Below are positions 45,764 to 57,477 of a stretch of DNA of 64,000 bases, piece after piece. How positions within the stretch are numbered: position 1 is the stretch's first letter; each line of letters starts with the position of its first letter. This DNA comes from Halocafeteria seosinensis. Taxonomy: Eukaryota > Sar > Bigyra > Bicosoecida. The stretch covers positions 18,179-82,178 of the forward strand of contig LVLI01000359.1 in assembly GCA_001687465.1 (NCBI GenBank), written 5' to 3'. Under the pieces are notes generated by a model. It saw nothing but the letters and a program-made list of their open reading frames with translations, made no database searches and was not told the DNA's origin. Both the position numbers and the translations under genes were made by a program.

Positions 45764-46860
45764 TTCGGGACGGTAAAGAACTCGTTCTCCTCTGTCTGAA
45801 AGTAACCCTTTACAATTGTGAGTAACACAATACAACGCCAAATAAGAACTCTATCCGTAGGGACTTCAAGAAAAAAGCTTGAGGACACTTTTGTTGAGGA
45901 AGTTAGCCCGTCACTGATACAGGCAAGTCCTGCTACTGCTACAAGTAACAAAAGTACCTCACTCAAACGAAGGTGGGTTGTCAATTAACCACTGTGAACA
46001 AACTTCCAAAATTACAACTGGAAACATGTACAAGTACCCACCATGTCATGACTACACGACTGGAACTGCTGGAAGCCTTGCACTTGAGAATTCCACGAGG
46101 AAGTGCGTGTATTGTATTTATCCTACCGCAAGAATTGCTGTCGAGGAAATCCACCAGCGTCGTTTGCAGTTCGATTATATGTTCTGAAGGATCACAAAAT
46201 TCCATTCTATCTACGGTTGTTACGAATTCCGACTCGAATTGGCATGATTTACACCCCAACATGTATGTATGTGACAGACATCCCACCGGCCGGGGAGTTG
46301 ACCGCAACCTCATGACATGATTTCGACACTTCACACTCATTGCAGATGAATGTCTTGTGTAAACAGAAAGAAATTGTACTCTGTCGTCCTTTGATTTTTC
46401 AAAAATATTGGGTTGATAACATGAACTTGATAACTGTTACCATGGGTTTGTACAACGTTTACAAGTTCAGAGCTTGTTATTAGTTGATTGTTAGAACTCA
46501 TTTCTCTGGACTACTTTTTACCAGCCAATTGTCCTTCTGATTGTCCTGTATAGACTGTCATGCTCGGTTCCCGGCTTCCTTGTGATTTTCACCATCTATT
46601 GATACAGAAGCAGTTTGTGGGCGACATGCTGGTTAAGAGGATGGAAGCTTATTTTGACGGAGAACAAAGCTGGCCTTTTTTTACCTTTCAAGTGGTGACG
46701 AAATAGCAGCTGCTTTGAAGAGGCAGCTCTCGTGCGGAGGGAGTTATGCGAATTGTGGGACGCAGAAGTCGAACGCAAAGCAGTTTGCTATCTCGGAAAA
46801 GATAAGCGAGCCCCCTGCAAGCGTTAAAAGTTAAGTTGAGGAAGACTACTATGAAACTCG
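45764..46860. other. Intergenic region with one weak minus-strand ORF
   Basis: The part next to 45763 should be the 5' leader and promoter of the nucleotidyltransferase. From 46340 to 45981 the minus strand carries an ATG-initiated frame of 119 residues with several cysteines (GCLSHTYMLGCKSC, MEFCDPSE) that might suggest a small zinc-binding protein, but no known family fits and no neighbour supports it. The rest of the interval is AT-rich and without recognised features. Confidence 0.35.
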
Positions 46861-46879
46861 TTGAGTGCCGATCTTGTCT

Positions 46880-47116
46880 ATGGCGTCAAGAGAGAACTGC
46901 GGGAAGAAAAACCGGACAAGCTTGCTGTTCCCCATCGGACTCGGCACTGACTACGACATATACCGAGCTAGCGTATCCGATGACCTCCCTCTGATTGAAA
47001 TGGATTTGATAGGACTGGAAAAGTTTCTTCCCAAACGTAGTCGCCAGGTTCAGGGTTCAATCACCATTCGGCTGTCTTCCTGTGTTCCGCCATCCAAAGT
47101 CCCACAACCGAACTCT

Positions 47117-47158
<42 letters not shown>

Positions 47159-47200
47159 GGCACATCACAAGATACGCCTACAGCCTATTCGAAAAAGTAA
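46880..47200 (+). other. Weak ORF containing a CT microsatellite
   Basis: A plus-strand frame from ATG 46880 encodes 106 residues, of which residues about 80-91 are a Leu-Ser run written by the CT repeat. The start (MASRENCGKKNRTSLLF, then IGLGTDYDIYR) resembles no family known to me. It may be a chance frame or an exon of a larger gene. The following 200 bases to 47401 are 3' to the DUF455 gene and hold an inverted repeat GGCCCACC / GGTGGGCC (about 47342 and 47388). Confidence 0.25.
47118..47156. repeat. (CT)n microsatellite
   Basis: An uninterrupted CT dinucleotide run of about 39 bases, in the spacer between the nucleotidyltransferase and DUF455 genes. It falls inside a weak open frame as a Leu-Ser run. 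Confidence 0.95.
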
Positions 47201-47401
47201 GCAGGACAGAAGAGTGAGAGAATGCCCCCAATGCCTAACCGTGCACTAGGGGATTCTTACCTGTATTCGTGTCTTGGAAGTGAATCCCGCTCTGTCGAAG
47301 GGTCGATTCCTTGTGAAACCATGACGAAGATGTGACTGATGGCCCACCGGCAGCTGGATGTTAGCCGTGTGAAACCTAAGCTAGTGGTGGGCCCTCGTGA
47401 G

Positions 47402-48812
47402 TCAGTCGCCATAAACGACCTGGCAACGTGATGTCTTCTTTATATTATCTGCAACTCTTTGCTGTTTTGGTTTCCTTGATAAGGGTATATACCATTCCGG
47501 AGTCATGTTAGCCAGGGAACGTGCCACATCATTGAAAGGGCCTTGCAACGGAGAATCATGATGCTTCCTGACGTTAAAGTATCTTACGTTAAAATAAAAT
47601 ACACTCATGATGACACATTCAAGTGGGTGACTGGACATACCTTACTAGTTGGTGAAACTTCGATATTGGCTCCTCGTCATGCTTGTGACAGAAGGATGTA
47701 AACCACCTCAATCCCTTATAGACATGGCCTACTTCCTCATTTCCAATTTGTTCTAACACAGCAGAGCTGGAGTGGTCACCCACAGACAATAGCTTCCCTG
47801 CCAAGCGGGGTGCTGAGTCTAAAGCTTTCGCCTCCTGAACAAGAGGTACTATCGCCAATCGTGCTCTTAAGTCTTCCTTGGTTTTAAGACAGTCCTCCCA
47901 TAAACCTTGGTGAGCCGGGAGATCTCCATAGTAACTTCCATGTTCCCTTAGACGACTTGTAAGCCACATGTAGTGGCGAGCTTCATCTCGTGCTATATCT
48001 AAAAGGTCCACAAACATCTGTTTCATAATCATTCACTCGCACACATCCATTGACAGAGTCAGGCCTGTGTATCAGAAAGAGTGGTTGACGTACTTGTGTC
48101 GGCAACTCCTTTAAACCGTAGAATCTGACAATAGTGTCCCAGTATAGATCTGAATTCAAGAAGTAAATACACTTCCCTAGCGCTCCATTCAATGAGTTCA
48201 GTCGGACATACCGATTGCATTCAGTTCGATGTGTGCTAGGGAGTGCAATATGTATACCGCTAACGGGACTCTTGGCCTCTTGAATTCATTCGCTTTGACG
48301 AGATTTGGTTTGGTAGGACGCCCGGGAAACTTGGGAATATGATTCCGACGCGTGTCGTCGTATCTACTTATGATGTCCTCCCATCGGTTCTCATCCACCA
48401 ACGAGTCCAACCCGTTCGTTTTCTCCTCATCAAAGTCACTATACCTTACGCGATAGAGAATTTCTCTTTCCTCCGCAGTGACTACGCTTCCCCCATCTGT
48501 GTCTCTCAAGAGACGCTCTGTCTCTTGCGTACTATGAGTCGAAGGCAGAGTCTCCAGTTGCTTCCAAGTCTGACGAGTCAGGGTGGCCTTCACTTCCGGA
48601 TCCCTGGAATGGAGGATTCGCAGGCCGATTTCCTGTAAGTCGATTCCCTGTCTACCTCCACCAACGGCGTATACACTGTGAGAACGCCAGCGTGGCCGCA
48701 AGAACCTTGAAGGAATTGAAAAACAGCTTCCGAATCGGTGTCTCGCCACAGTTCTACTGACATCAGCAGCCTCACCAAGATGGACAGCAAAGGTCCGACT
48801 ACCAAGTGACAT
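47402..48812 (-). CDS. DUF455 ferritin-like protein
   Basis: Exons 48812-48212, 48149-48094, 48017-47641 and 47582-47402 join in frame to 404 residues. After an Arg-rich, probably organelle-targeting N terminus, the ferritin-like helices of DUF455 follow: HSLAHIELNAID (first metal-binding Glu/His); RDEARHYMWL; YGDLPAHQGLWEDC; LVQEAKALDSAP; NEEVGHVYKGLRWF; and the terminal GPFNDVAR, MTPEWY. These carry the ExxH/Glu ligands of a di-iron site, one set per helix pair. Bacterial members are related to the tRNA hydroxylase MiaE; the substrate here is unknown. The splice between ELNAI and DLYWD falls inside a conserved motif, which supports it. It is divergent from RAB28. Confidence 0.86.
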
Positions 48813-49211
48813 TCTCTATGACCTTGTCCAAGCTTTGGCAACAAGTTTGTAGGGTCAATACAAGTTGTTTTTTTTTTTTTTCTTCTTTTCATGAGCTGTG
48901 TCTCTCGTGTTACAATAGCTGGCCGGAGGATGCGGTCGCAAGCACACCTTTGCGACACGAGGCTTCCAAAAACAATGCGTTGGTTCGGGTTTGTTTGTAC
49001 CTGTGCGCTCTGCAGACGCACGACCTCATTATCTGTGATGGTACGATTGTTGTTTCATTTGGGTGAATGTGAGGCCATCCTTATCGGGGGAAAACATTCA
49101 TAATTACCATAGCACGATTCTGCCACCCACGGAGAAAGCGACCATTGGTTGAGGGGGCTTCAAGGAGGTCTTCCATACATATCCCCCAGTCCCGTGGACG
49201 ATCGCTAGACC
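48813..49211. promoter_or_regulatory. Shared upstream region of DUF455 and RAB28 genes
   Basis: About 400 bases between divergent start codons. It contains a run of about 14 T (48868-48881). No clear TATA or other element was recognised. Assignment as promoter space rests on gene orientation. Confidence 0.4.
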
Positions 49212-50111
49212 ATGCCACCGAAGCGCAACAAAGGAACGCGATTGTCCTCGCGGGAATCGGAAAGCGACGATGAAGGACAAATCCTCCATTTCAAAGTATG
49301 TATGGCTTCGTTTGGGTTCCCACTGTCCAATGCAACCAACCGTGTGCTTGTGTATGTGGTATGATGCAGATAGTGGTTCTCGGCGATGGGGCTGTGGGTA
49401 AGACCAGTATATGCCACAGGTTCACGGAGGAAAAGTTCTCCTACGCGTATAAGCAAACAATCGGCCTGGACTTCTTTCTGAAAAGGCTTATCTTACCGGG
49501 CAATGTACAGGTTGCTCTACAAATATGGTAAGGGAATACTTCCCATGGCACTTTTTGTGGCATCCGGGTATGGTAATTTAGGGGTTCCGAACTGCAGGGA
49601 CATTGGAGGACAAACGTTAGGTTCCAAGATGTTAAAGCGGTACATTGCTGGAGCGGATGCGATTCTGTTTACCTATGATATCACAAATTATCAGTCGTTT
49701 CAAAATTTAGAAGACTGGGTACGGGTAGTTACACATACAAATACAGACGATGCGGAACCAGAGGAGGGAGGAGACTCTAAAGCTGACCCGGATGAAGATG
49801 ACTTACCTTACTTTGCCCTCCTGGGGAATAAGAGTGACCTTTCACACGTGAGGACCGTTAGAATGCAGAAGCATGCAGCATTCGCTGAGGAAAACGGGAT
49901 GAGCTCATTTCTATTATCGGCGAAAACAGGGGATCAAGTTCCCACAACGTTCTTTAAGATTGCTGCTGATTTAGCTGGAATTCCTCTATCGAAACCGGAT
50001 ACGCAAGTTCGCACTAAAGTAGTCAAGGCAGAGTTAGTAGACCACGATAAGGACGATCCGGATGTTAAAGAACCAGATATGAGTAGAGGAAGGAGATGTA
50101 CTATACAATAA
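49212..50111 (+). CDS. RAB28: RAB28 small GTPase
   Basis: Exons 49212-49295, 49370-49527 and 49598-50111 join in frame to 251 residues. A basic-acidic start precedes [13 protein letters not shown] (P-loop), [13 protein letters not shown] and the unusual switch region [13 protein letters not shown], where RAB28 has Gly-Gly-Gln for the usual Ala-Gly-Gln. [21 protein letters not shown] and SAKTG follow. The C terminus CTIQ is a CAAX prenylation signal as in RAB28, not the double-Cys of most Rabs. RAB28 moves with intraflagellar transport and associates with the BBSome at cilia. An acidic insert of about 20 residues ([19 protein letters not shown]) precedes the NKxD strand. It is tail to tail with a ciliary gene. 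Confidence 0.93.
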
Positions 50112-50181
50112 TAATGATAAATATTCGGAATGACCAATTAAAACCTGTAAGGTAGTGCATTTGTTTCTCGTCTCAACAAGT

Positions 50182-52192
50182 CTAACGCCTCTCTGTGGCA
50201 GTACTGTTACGGGATAGTGAACTGCTCAGCGAAGCTCCCTTGTACAGGCCGTTTTGGGTTTTCTTGCCGAAAGGTGTCGACGTAAGACCAACGCGGCTGT
50301 TTTGCTTTGATGAGCTTGCGGGAGTACGCGCAATGGTCCCACTTGCCCACGTCGTCGAAGCACTCAGAGTGTGTCCTCCCTCCGATATTTTGAGCCCGTA
50401 AGTCTCAGCAGTTCGCACTGCCTTTTTGTACAGTCCGCGTGCCCGCTTTAGTGCCATCTCAGATATCTCGAGTTTTCGCTCCCAGTTTGATAGCTCCCTT
50501 TCCAGGTTCTGCATTTTTTCTTTCTGCTCCACGTAATCCATAGTCCGTGGGAGGTTCTCGGTTGCTGATAATTGTCCAGATAAGGAATGTACTTGACTTT
50601 CCCCTTTCTTTATCTCGTTTGCAACTTGTTCATTTTCCTGTTTCAACCTCTGAAGCAGCTCACTCCGAGTTGATATTTCCTGTTTTCTCCAAGAACACTC
50701 TTGTAATAACGTATTAAGACGGTGCTTCAGAGCATTCAACGTTTGTACTGTTTGACCGGTTGACATTTTAAGTTGCAATAACTGTTGGTTCTTCTCTTCA
50801 ATTTTCTGTAAATACTGTTTGTTCTCAATCTGCAGTTGGTGGAAGTCTATATAATGGAGAACATCCCCCATTTCTTCTTTCTGACGAAGCTGCGTCTCCG
50901 CTTTCTTGATACTATTTCGAAGGCTCGTGTTCTTCAGTCGAAGTTTTTCGACTAAGGCATCTTTTGCTCGTAATTTGTCTTCGAAGTACTTTGTAACCTT
51001 CTCTGCCATAATTTTGCCGGTTCGTGAATTTTCTGCGCCTTGAACAATGTCTCGCCGGAACTCGTATCCCTCCTTTTCCAGTTCTCTTATACGAATATTT
51101 GTTTGCTCCAGCACAGCCTGCAGTATACGAATCAACATATCGTGTGAACAGTATGTGTCAAGGTTTACTCTATATATTAAGCATACCTTTAGCGTCTCAA
51201 TCATCTGTGTATACTTTTTATCCATAGACTGATTCTCTTTCTGATAGTGGTCCAATTCTGACGACGCGATCTCTAATTTTTGATCGATTGTTAGCGTTGT
51301 GGGCCCCTTCTGTTTTTTCCCACGCTTCTTCCTCCACGACTTTTTAGATTCTTCCCCAGATTGCGCGAATAAATCTTCGTTTGGCTGCATAAGATAGCAA
51401 ATACAGATATTGAAAAGCATTCGTATAGCCTGCAGCGCCCTGAACAAAACGAACACGTACGTCAACATGTCGCCGTAAGTATGACTCGAAAATCTCTTGT
51501 TCCAGTTCTAGATGTCGTACTCTTTTCCTCTTCTCCTCCAGCTGTAGAGACGTATTAACATATAAAAAAGTACTCATTCTATGTATGAAAGACCAACTAA
51601 CCTTTTTTTCTAACTCATCCGGATCTTTATCCATTAGCGAATGATCCTCTCCTATATCCTGAACCTCTTCGAAGCTCTTATCAGTGCCAGCTTGGCTCCA
51701 TGTCTTATGTTGTTGCGTAGCAGTGGAAGCACCTGTTTCTTCCTGGCGTTGTTCTATTGCCTCGGCTTCGGCGTCGGTACCCACTTCTTGAAGACTGCGT
51801 TCTTCGTGAATACCCAAGCCACCTTCCTCTTCTGTTTTCCCATGCTCTTCCTGCTCTTGCCCTTCGGATTCTTCGTTATCTTTTCGACCTTCATCTTGCT
51901 CTTCATCTTCTCCGTATTGACCTTCTTGTGGCTGCTCTTCCTCCTCCTCACCACGTTCATCTTCTCCATCTCTTTCCTCCTCTTCTTCATTCTCCTCTCT
52001 TTCCCCTTCCTCTTCCTCTGCATCATTGGCGTCCGCATGCTGCTCTTGGTCCTCCTCCTCCTCCTCCCCCTCTTGCTCTTCCACTCCACCGCCTCCTGGA
52101 GCATCTGAGGGGCCTGTATCATCGTTTTCCTGTGCTAGCTCATCTTCCGCGGGTTGCTCAGTCGGGGGAGTTTGGTCACCTTCCTCAGACAT
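50182..52192 (-). CDS. CFAP263: CFAP263/CCDC113-type ciliary coiled-coil protein with long acidic N terminus
   Basis: Exons 52192-51602, 51541-51461, 51384-51187 and 51117-50182 join in frame to 601 residues. The first 180 residues are a Glu/Asp/Gln low-complexity tract. Then a coiled-coil body follows: ELEQEIFESYLRR, TLTIDQKLEIASSEL, AEKVTKYFEDKLRAKDALV, KLRLKNTSL, QKEEMGDVLHYIDFHQL, KIEEKNQQLLQLK and NWERKLEISEMALK. These blocks match CCDC113 closely. CCDC113 and CCDC96 form a complex that links parts of the 96-nm axonemal repeat. The acidic start is typical of CCDC96, not CCDC113. The presence of this gene indicates motile cilia. It converges on RAB28, 70 bases away. Confidence 0.85.
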
Positions 52193-53061
52193 TTTCTCAC
52201 CGACTCTAGTGCCCTACCACCAGCAGGCACACACACACGCGCTGTATTCACTGTATTAGTGGGTGAATGAATCAATTCTACAAATTCCAGCGTTACTGGA
52301 AGCTAGGGGATGAATCCCTGCACACCCTGGCCTTAACGGTAAGTCGCGCCAGTCGCAAGTTCACAAGGACCTTATGCCATATGGTCGGTATCACATGATA
52401 CGGATAACAATCTCGGGGATACGAGAGCTGGCGGGGGGGGGGTCCGAAAACTGTGCGATATTGTACAATCGAAGGACATGTATGGATGACGTATCTACAT
52501 TCACCCTCGAGGCTTGGACCAAATCCGCTTGGAAGTTCAATTTGACCCTTCTGCCAAGACTCAATTATTATTGCATCAAGGCTACGGACGAAACAAGTAT
52601 GCTCTCCTAGCTTAAAACAGATTATATGGACGCGTTTATTGAGTTGATACCCTAATGTGACCGGACGGTCGTCGTAACAACGGTGTTACACTGAAGAGCG
52701 ACTCCGAATCACAGGCTGATGATTTAGATCCTCGATGTGTATGGACGGACACACTAGCAAGGAAAGCTCGTTTGAATGGAAAGATGAAAGTATGCAATCT
52801 TGCTGCCGCAAAGCGTGTAAATCAGAAGGGAATATCTGAAGCTGCATCGTACACGTCAAACAAAACTGCGACTTGACTCCTTAGCAGCTAGCTTAGCTCC
52901 ACACAAGATCAACGTCGCTTTCTGGGGCTGTTTGGTGTGTATTCTGGCAGTTTGTGATCCCGGATCAAGGCGCAGAGGTTATAGGTTCCTCTGTCGAGAC
53001 GTGTGATTGTTTCGAGCAGTTTTGATAGAGTTTGTGGGGTTGAAAGAGGAGACAAGGCACC
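52193..53061. other. Intergenic region without a recognised gene
   Basis: About 870 bases between CFAP263 and NOP56, which are divergent. A few open frames (for example 52374-52610) lack homology and an ATG with context. It should hold both promoters. The pyrimidine and G runs (GGGGGGGG near 52434-52441) have no known meaning. Confidence 0.45.
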
Positions 53062-55059
53062 ATGGGCTCATCCAACAAACAGCTCTTTATTTTGTTCGAG
53101 GCGGCCTCCGGGTACGCCCTTTTCGAGATCGTGGAGTCCGAGCACGTTGCATTGCAGACCTCGGAGGTGCAGAGTGCCATGAGTGATCTCTCCAGGTTCT
53201 CAAAAATCGTGAAAATGAAGGCATTCAATGTAGGTGTCAGAAGCCCTCTTCCGCCCGATCCAGGGCCGTAACATGAGTTTATGGCGCTCTCCAACGCTCC
53301 TTTCACTGAAATAACTTGTATTATCCATGTATCATTGTATTCGCAGGCTTTCACATCAGCTGAAAATGCTCTTCAGAACGTGAACGACATCTCTGATGGT
53401 AAGTAATACCTTTTTTGTAGTTTTTTCCGGCCCCTTCGGAAGCTCCATCGGGATACTATACAATTGGTGAATGGACTTGCAATAATTGTTGACGTCAATT
53501 TGCAGGTATTGTATCGGAGGATCTCAAAAACTTTCTGGAATTCAATCTTCCTAAAGTTAAGCCCGGCAAAACCCCAAAGTTCGAGCTCGGTGTGGTAAGT
53601 TATGATTCAGGTGAGGGAAATTCGTTGTTAGACGAACTTTATCTTGGCTTTGTTTGCTGAGCAGATTGATCACAAGATTGCTTTGGCTATTCAAGAAGCT
53701 GTTGGGGTTCCTTGCAAATGCAACGATGCTGTAAGTGACCATTCCTGCTCTCAGTTTGCCCGGTCCATTTTGATCTAAAGGGTATCATTTTTCCGTGGAA
53801 AACAGGTCAATGAGTTGATACGTGGGATTCGACTACATTTCGATCGCCTCGTAAGAGGACTTGAAGGAGGTGCAATGGAAAAAGCTCAGCTTGGTTTGGC
53901 TCACAGTTACTCCCGTGCTCGAGTGAAATTTAATGTCAATAAATCCGACAATATGATAATCCAAGCAATTTGCTTACTGGATCAGCTTGATAAGGATGTG
54001 AACACTTTCGCTATGCGGGTCCGAGAGTGGTACAGTTGGCATTTTCCCGAATTAAGCAGAATCGTGAAGGACAACTACGTCTACGCTCGGGTCGCTCGAG
54101 AAATTGGAGATCGATCGACGTTAACAGAGGAGTCCCTGCCCAAGCTACAGGAGATAACTATGGACGAGAACCAAGCCAGAGAAATATTTGATGCTGCCAA
54201 GGCATCAATGGGCATGGATATGAGTGAAATTGACCTTATCAATGTGCAGAGATTTACGGAAAGACTAGTATCTCTCGCCGAATACCGACATCGATTACAC
54301 GAATACTTAATTGAGAAAATGAGCAACGTGGCTCCTAACTTGGCTGCTTTGATTGGAGATGTTGTAGGCGCTCGCTTGATTTCCCATGCCGGAAGCTTAA
54401 CGAACTTAGCCAAGTGCCCGGCTTCAACAGTGCAGATTCTGGGAGCTGAGAAGGCCCTGTTTCGTGCGTTAAAGACCCGTGGAAATACTCCGAAATACGG
54501 ATTGATTTTCCATTCGACCTTTATTGGTCGCGCTGGGGCTAAGAACAAGGGAAGGATAAGCCGTTATCTGGCCAACAAGTGCTCCATAGCGTCGAGAATC
54601 GATTCTTTTGCAGACTATACAACCAAAACTTTTGGTGAACATTTGAAAGATCAAGTAGAGCAACGGTTAGCTTTCTACGAAAGCGGTGCCACACCGAAGA
54701 AGAACCTAGACGTAATGCACGAGTGTGTTGAGGAGGTGAAGCCACTTATGGAACAGTACCAGCAGAAGACGGCAGCCAATAAAGAAGAGAAAAGCTCAGA
54801 AGACAAACAGCAAAAGAAGAAGGCTAAGAAAGCCAAGAAGAATAAAACTGGCGAATCGCCAGAAGCCACAACGCCGGAAGCAACAACGGTTACTCTCGAT
54901 ACGGAGAAGTCCAAGAAAAAGAAGAAAGCGAAGAAGCGCTCTCGTGAAGAATCCGAACAAGAAGGTGCTACTGCTACCCCAGCCAAAGAAGTCGAGGCAA
55001 CTCCCGATTCTTCAGGTAAGAAATCCAAAAAGAAATCAAAGAAGAAGGCTTCAGCTTAA
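53062..55059 (+). CDS. NOP56: NOP56 box C/D snoRNP core protein
   Basis: Exons 53062-53229, 53346 to about 53397, 53506-53594, 53665-53730 and 53806-55059 join to about 540 residues. The start ([17 protein letters not shown]) is the NOP5/NOP56 N-terminal domain; [41 protein letters not shown], the NOP domain with [11 protein letters not shown], and [20 protein letters not shown] identify NOP56/NOP58. The start and [25 protein letters not shown] favour NOP56. The tail is Lys-rich ([24 protein letters not shown]), as in the family. NOP56 with NOP58, fibrillarin and the 15.5K protein guides 2'-O-methylation and rRNA processing in the nucleolus. The small early exons followed by one large last exon are notable; no snoRNA was found in its introns. 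Confidence 0.93.
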
Positions 55060-55685
55060 GAGACCACCGACGCTATTCATGGCCCTCCAACAAAAGACTG
55101 GCTTCTGAACCACGTTATATGACTAGCACTCAAGCTTTCCCCCTCTCTCTCTCTTTCGTCATAATGGGGCATGTTTAAAGACGTACAATACACTGCAAGC
55201 ACGAAAACCACATTGGTATCACCTGGGCCAGGTGACCTGCACTTCGGCAAATAGAGCGGAGCTTGCGGCCCTTCTCCGTGGATTCACTGCTCCACGTTGA
55301 CTGCCTCTCAAACCACGTTGTCCACGCCATATAGTGCGGTTGTATATGCTCTTGCTATCCGCGTTTGCTCCAGATTGAATCTGTCCAGTGAAAGGAGTGA
55401 AAACTTGGAAAAACTTTTCTGACCGTATCCCAAGCATATCCGGTTGAAGTTTACCCCGCAGGCACGCGAGCGACACTGACTCCGCTCAGTCTGTTGCAAG
55501 CCCTCCTTACATGTATACTTGTTGTCTCCAGTAGTTTTGACTCTTTGAGGTCATTTTCAGTTTGGATTTTTTGTGTGTTTATAGCTTTAGTGCCCTTTTG
55601 TGTGTGTCTGTGGTTTAATTTGACGGTGTGGAATTCCAGCTGACGTGTCTGTTCTGTCTCACATTTCATTAATTCGGGAACGACC
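55060..55685. other. Intergenic region with a weak minus-strand ORF
   Basis: On the minus strand from an ATG near 55441 to 55219 runs a frame ending QRGLRGSQRGAVNPRRRA..., rich in Arg. It might be a small ribosomal or mitochondrial protein but has no family match; an extended frame upstream lacks ATG and crosses a possible splice site (AAGGAGGG near 55505). A CT run near 55143-55155 is a short microsatellite. The promoter of the next gene lies at the right end. Confidence 0.3.
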
Positions 55686-57477
55686 ATGGCGCATTTCGCA
55701 GCGTTTCGCACAGCTTCCATCAAGCTGAGGTCAGTCTTTAATTTGGCCCCTCAAAATGGCAACTCGACGCAACAGCAGGAGCATAACCGATTCACTGAAG
55801 GCGTTGAACGCTGGGCGCGTCCGAGCGCTGGAGGTCAGTTAACCTCTTCGGTCTCCAGTTCCAGCGGCTCCCCGGCCCAGGACACGCAAGAGCGCAAGGA
55901 CGCTCTACAGGAAGAACACCATGAGCTCCGATCCAAGTCTGTGGACGATCCCGCCACCGGGGCCCCGGTGTATGCGGATCCGGCCGCGTACACGGAAAGC
56001 GATGAACTCCCCACTCTGGCAAATTCCACCATTGACCGTTGCAATAGGATCCTGCAGCAGAGTATGGACCGATGGGAAAGAGCAGCCGTTGTGCACTCTG
56101 GAAGTCCTATTGATGCCGGTGATGAACTGTATGAGACCTCGCCAACCTACACTCGTCGGCAGATTGCTGTCCCCAAACGAAGCCCTATCCGACGCACCGC
56201 CAGTGTTTCATTGAGCAAAGTCAGTGAAAGCGAAGCTTCCACTGCTACAACAACACAGAGTAGAACCGTCACTGAGGACAGTCACTCTTCAAATCAGGTG
56301 GCAAGTTCTCCTCGTCGGGAGCTTTCGAGTTCGTTTCGGTCGGTGGCGCACTCAACTGGATACACTGCGAACAGCTTCTCGGCCTCAACGAATTTTGCCA
56401 AGACGATCGCCATCGATATCACAAAAGTGTCTTCACCGACCACCAATGTCGCTTACGCAGCGGTAGCTGCCCCAGATGCTTCTGCCCCGGAAGCGTCCTT
56501 GGAAGCTGACTTACAGACCGATGCAGAGGGGGAAGCGATTCCCCGAGAAGGTGAGACAGTATCCGCTACAGAGCAATATGAGAAAGTTGCTTCGAAAAAG
56601 AAAAAATCTTCGAAAGACAATAAACAGGTAAGAACAATTTGTCAGAAATTTCTGAGGTTGTGCATTGCAACGTGTAACTGGACTCTATGCGATTCACAGA
56701 AAGACATGAACGTAATCTCTGACCGAGTCCGCCGTGAACTAATTGCTCCTCGAAAGCCCGTGACAGCAAAGATAGTCAAGTTTTCAAAGAATGGCTTTCC
56801 CGTCGTTCGTTTTACAGGGCAGTTTTCCTGGATAGGACTGGTACGTTTCTGCTCCCGTCGTGCATAGGCATCGGAGCTCTGACTGATGATCTCATTTCAC
56901 CGTACAGAGGGCAAAGGTTATTGCTGATTCGGATTCAACGTTTGAGGACTACAAAGTGGGCCAAAACGTATACGTTCAAATCACAGATATATACCGAGAG
57001 AACGAATCCGATAGTGAGTCATACTGGCTCGTAGACTGCAAGTTACGAGAGGAAGAGGGGGTACCCGCGCCGGCGGGTAATATCAATAAACGTCAACAGC
57101 AGAATGTTGCCCAGGACAAAAACCAAGCGGATGGTGGCCAAGAAGGGTCCAGTGCGACGAGGTTAAAATTTGGGCCAACAGAAAAGAAAGAAACCACACA
57201 AAAATCTTCGACTTCCCGCGCTGCTTTGAATCCTTCAGCGTCGTCATTTGTTCCCTCGGATGCCCCTACTGCTTCCCTTAACCCTTCAACGCCTGCAGCG
57301 CAGATGTCACAACAACAACAACAGCAGCAGCAGGGCTTCTTCATAGGACAACCTTATTACATCACTCCCGTATATTATGTGCCTATGCCTCAACAACAGG
57401 TACCGTACCCCCCACCATACTCGCCCAGCCCCTATGGATACTTCACATCTGTGGCCGATCAATATGGACTCCGGTAA
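55686..57477 (+). CDS. Uncharacterised low-complexity protein with a small conserved-looking core
   Basis: Exons 55686-56627, 56700-56840 and 56908-57477 join in frame to 550 residues; introns are 72 and 67 nt. Residues 1-300 are Ser/Thr/Ala-rich and disordered, ending in a Lys tract (KKKKSSKDNK). The middle (about 315-400: RRELIAPRKPVTAKIVKFSKNG, then RFTGQFSWIG, DYKVGQNVYVQITDIYREN) alternates strand and loop and may be a small OB- or SH3-like module. The tail has a Gln run and a Pro/Tyr-rich end (YYITPVYYVPMPQQ, then YPPPYSPSPYGYF), like many RNA granule proteins. The product is unknown. ATG 55686 is the first in frame; the 3' end could extend through a donor in CCGGTAAGC. Confidence 0.6.

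Noticed and set aside
45580-45984. Minus-strand frame with a signal-peptide-like start
   Set aside because: It has no ATG at its start and overlaps the head of the nucleotidyltransferase in another frame; it is better explained as the leader with an intron.
47230-47400. Possible ncRNA or tRNA with GGGTCGATTCC and a GGCCCACC/GGTGGGCC hairpin
   Set aside because: The B box has a mismatch at a key base, there is no A box, and the hairpin loop is about 39 bases. Kept only as a note in the weak-ORF entry.
51641-52108. Long hydrophobic plus-strand frame
   Set aside because: It is the exact antisense of the Glu/Asp-rich head of CFAP263; the hydrophobicity is a mirror of that composition.
52700-52900. 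C/D snoRNA-like word TGATGAT upstream of NOP56
   Set aside because: No D box at a suitable spacing and no terminal stem; not in a NOP56 intron.
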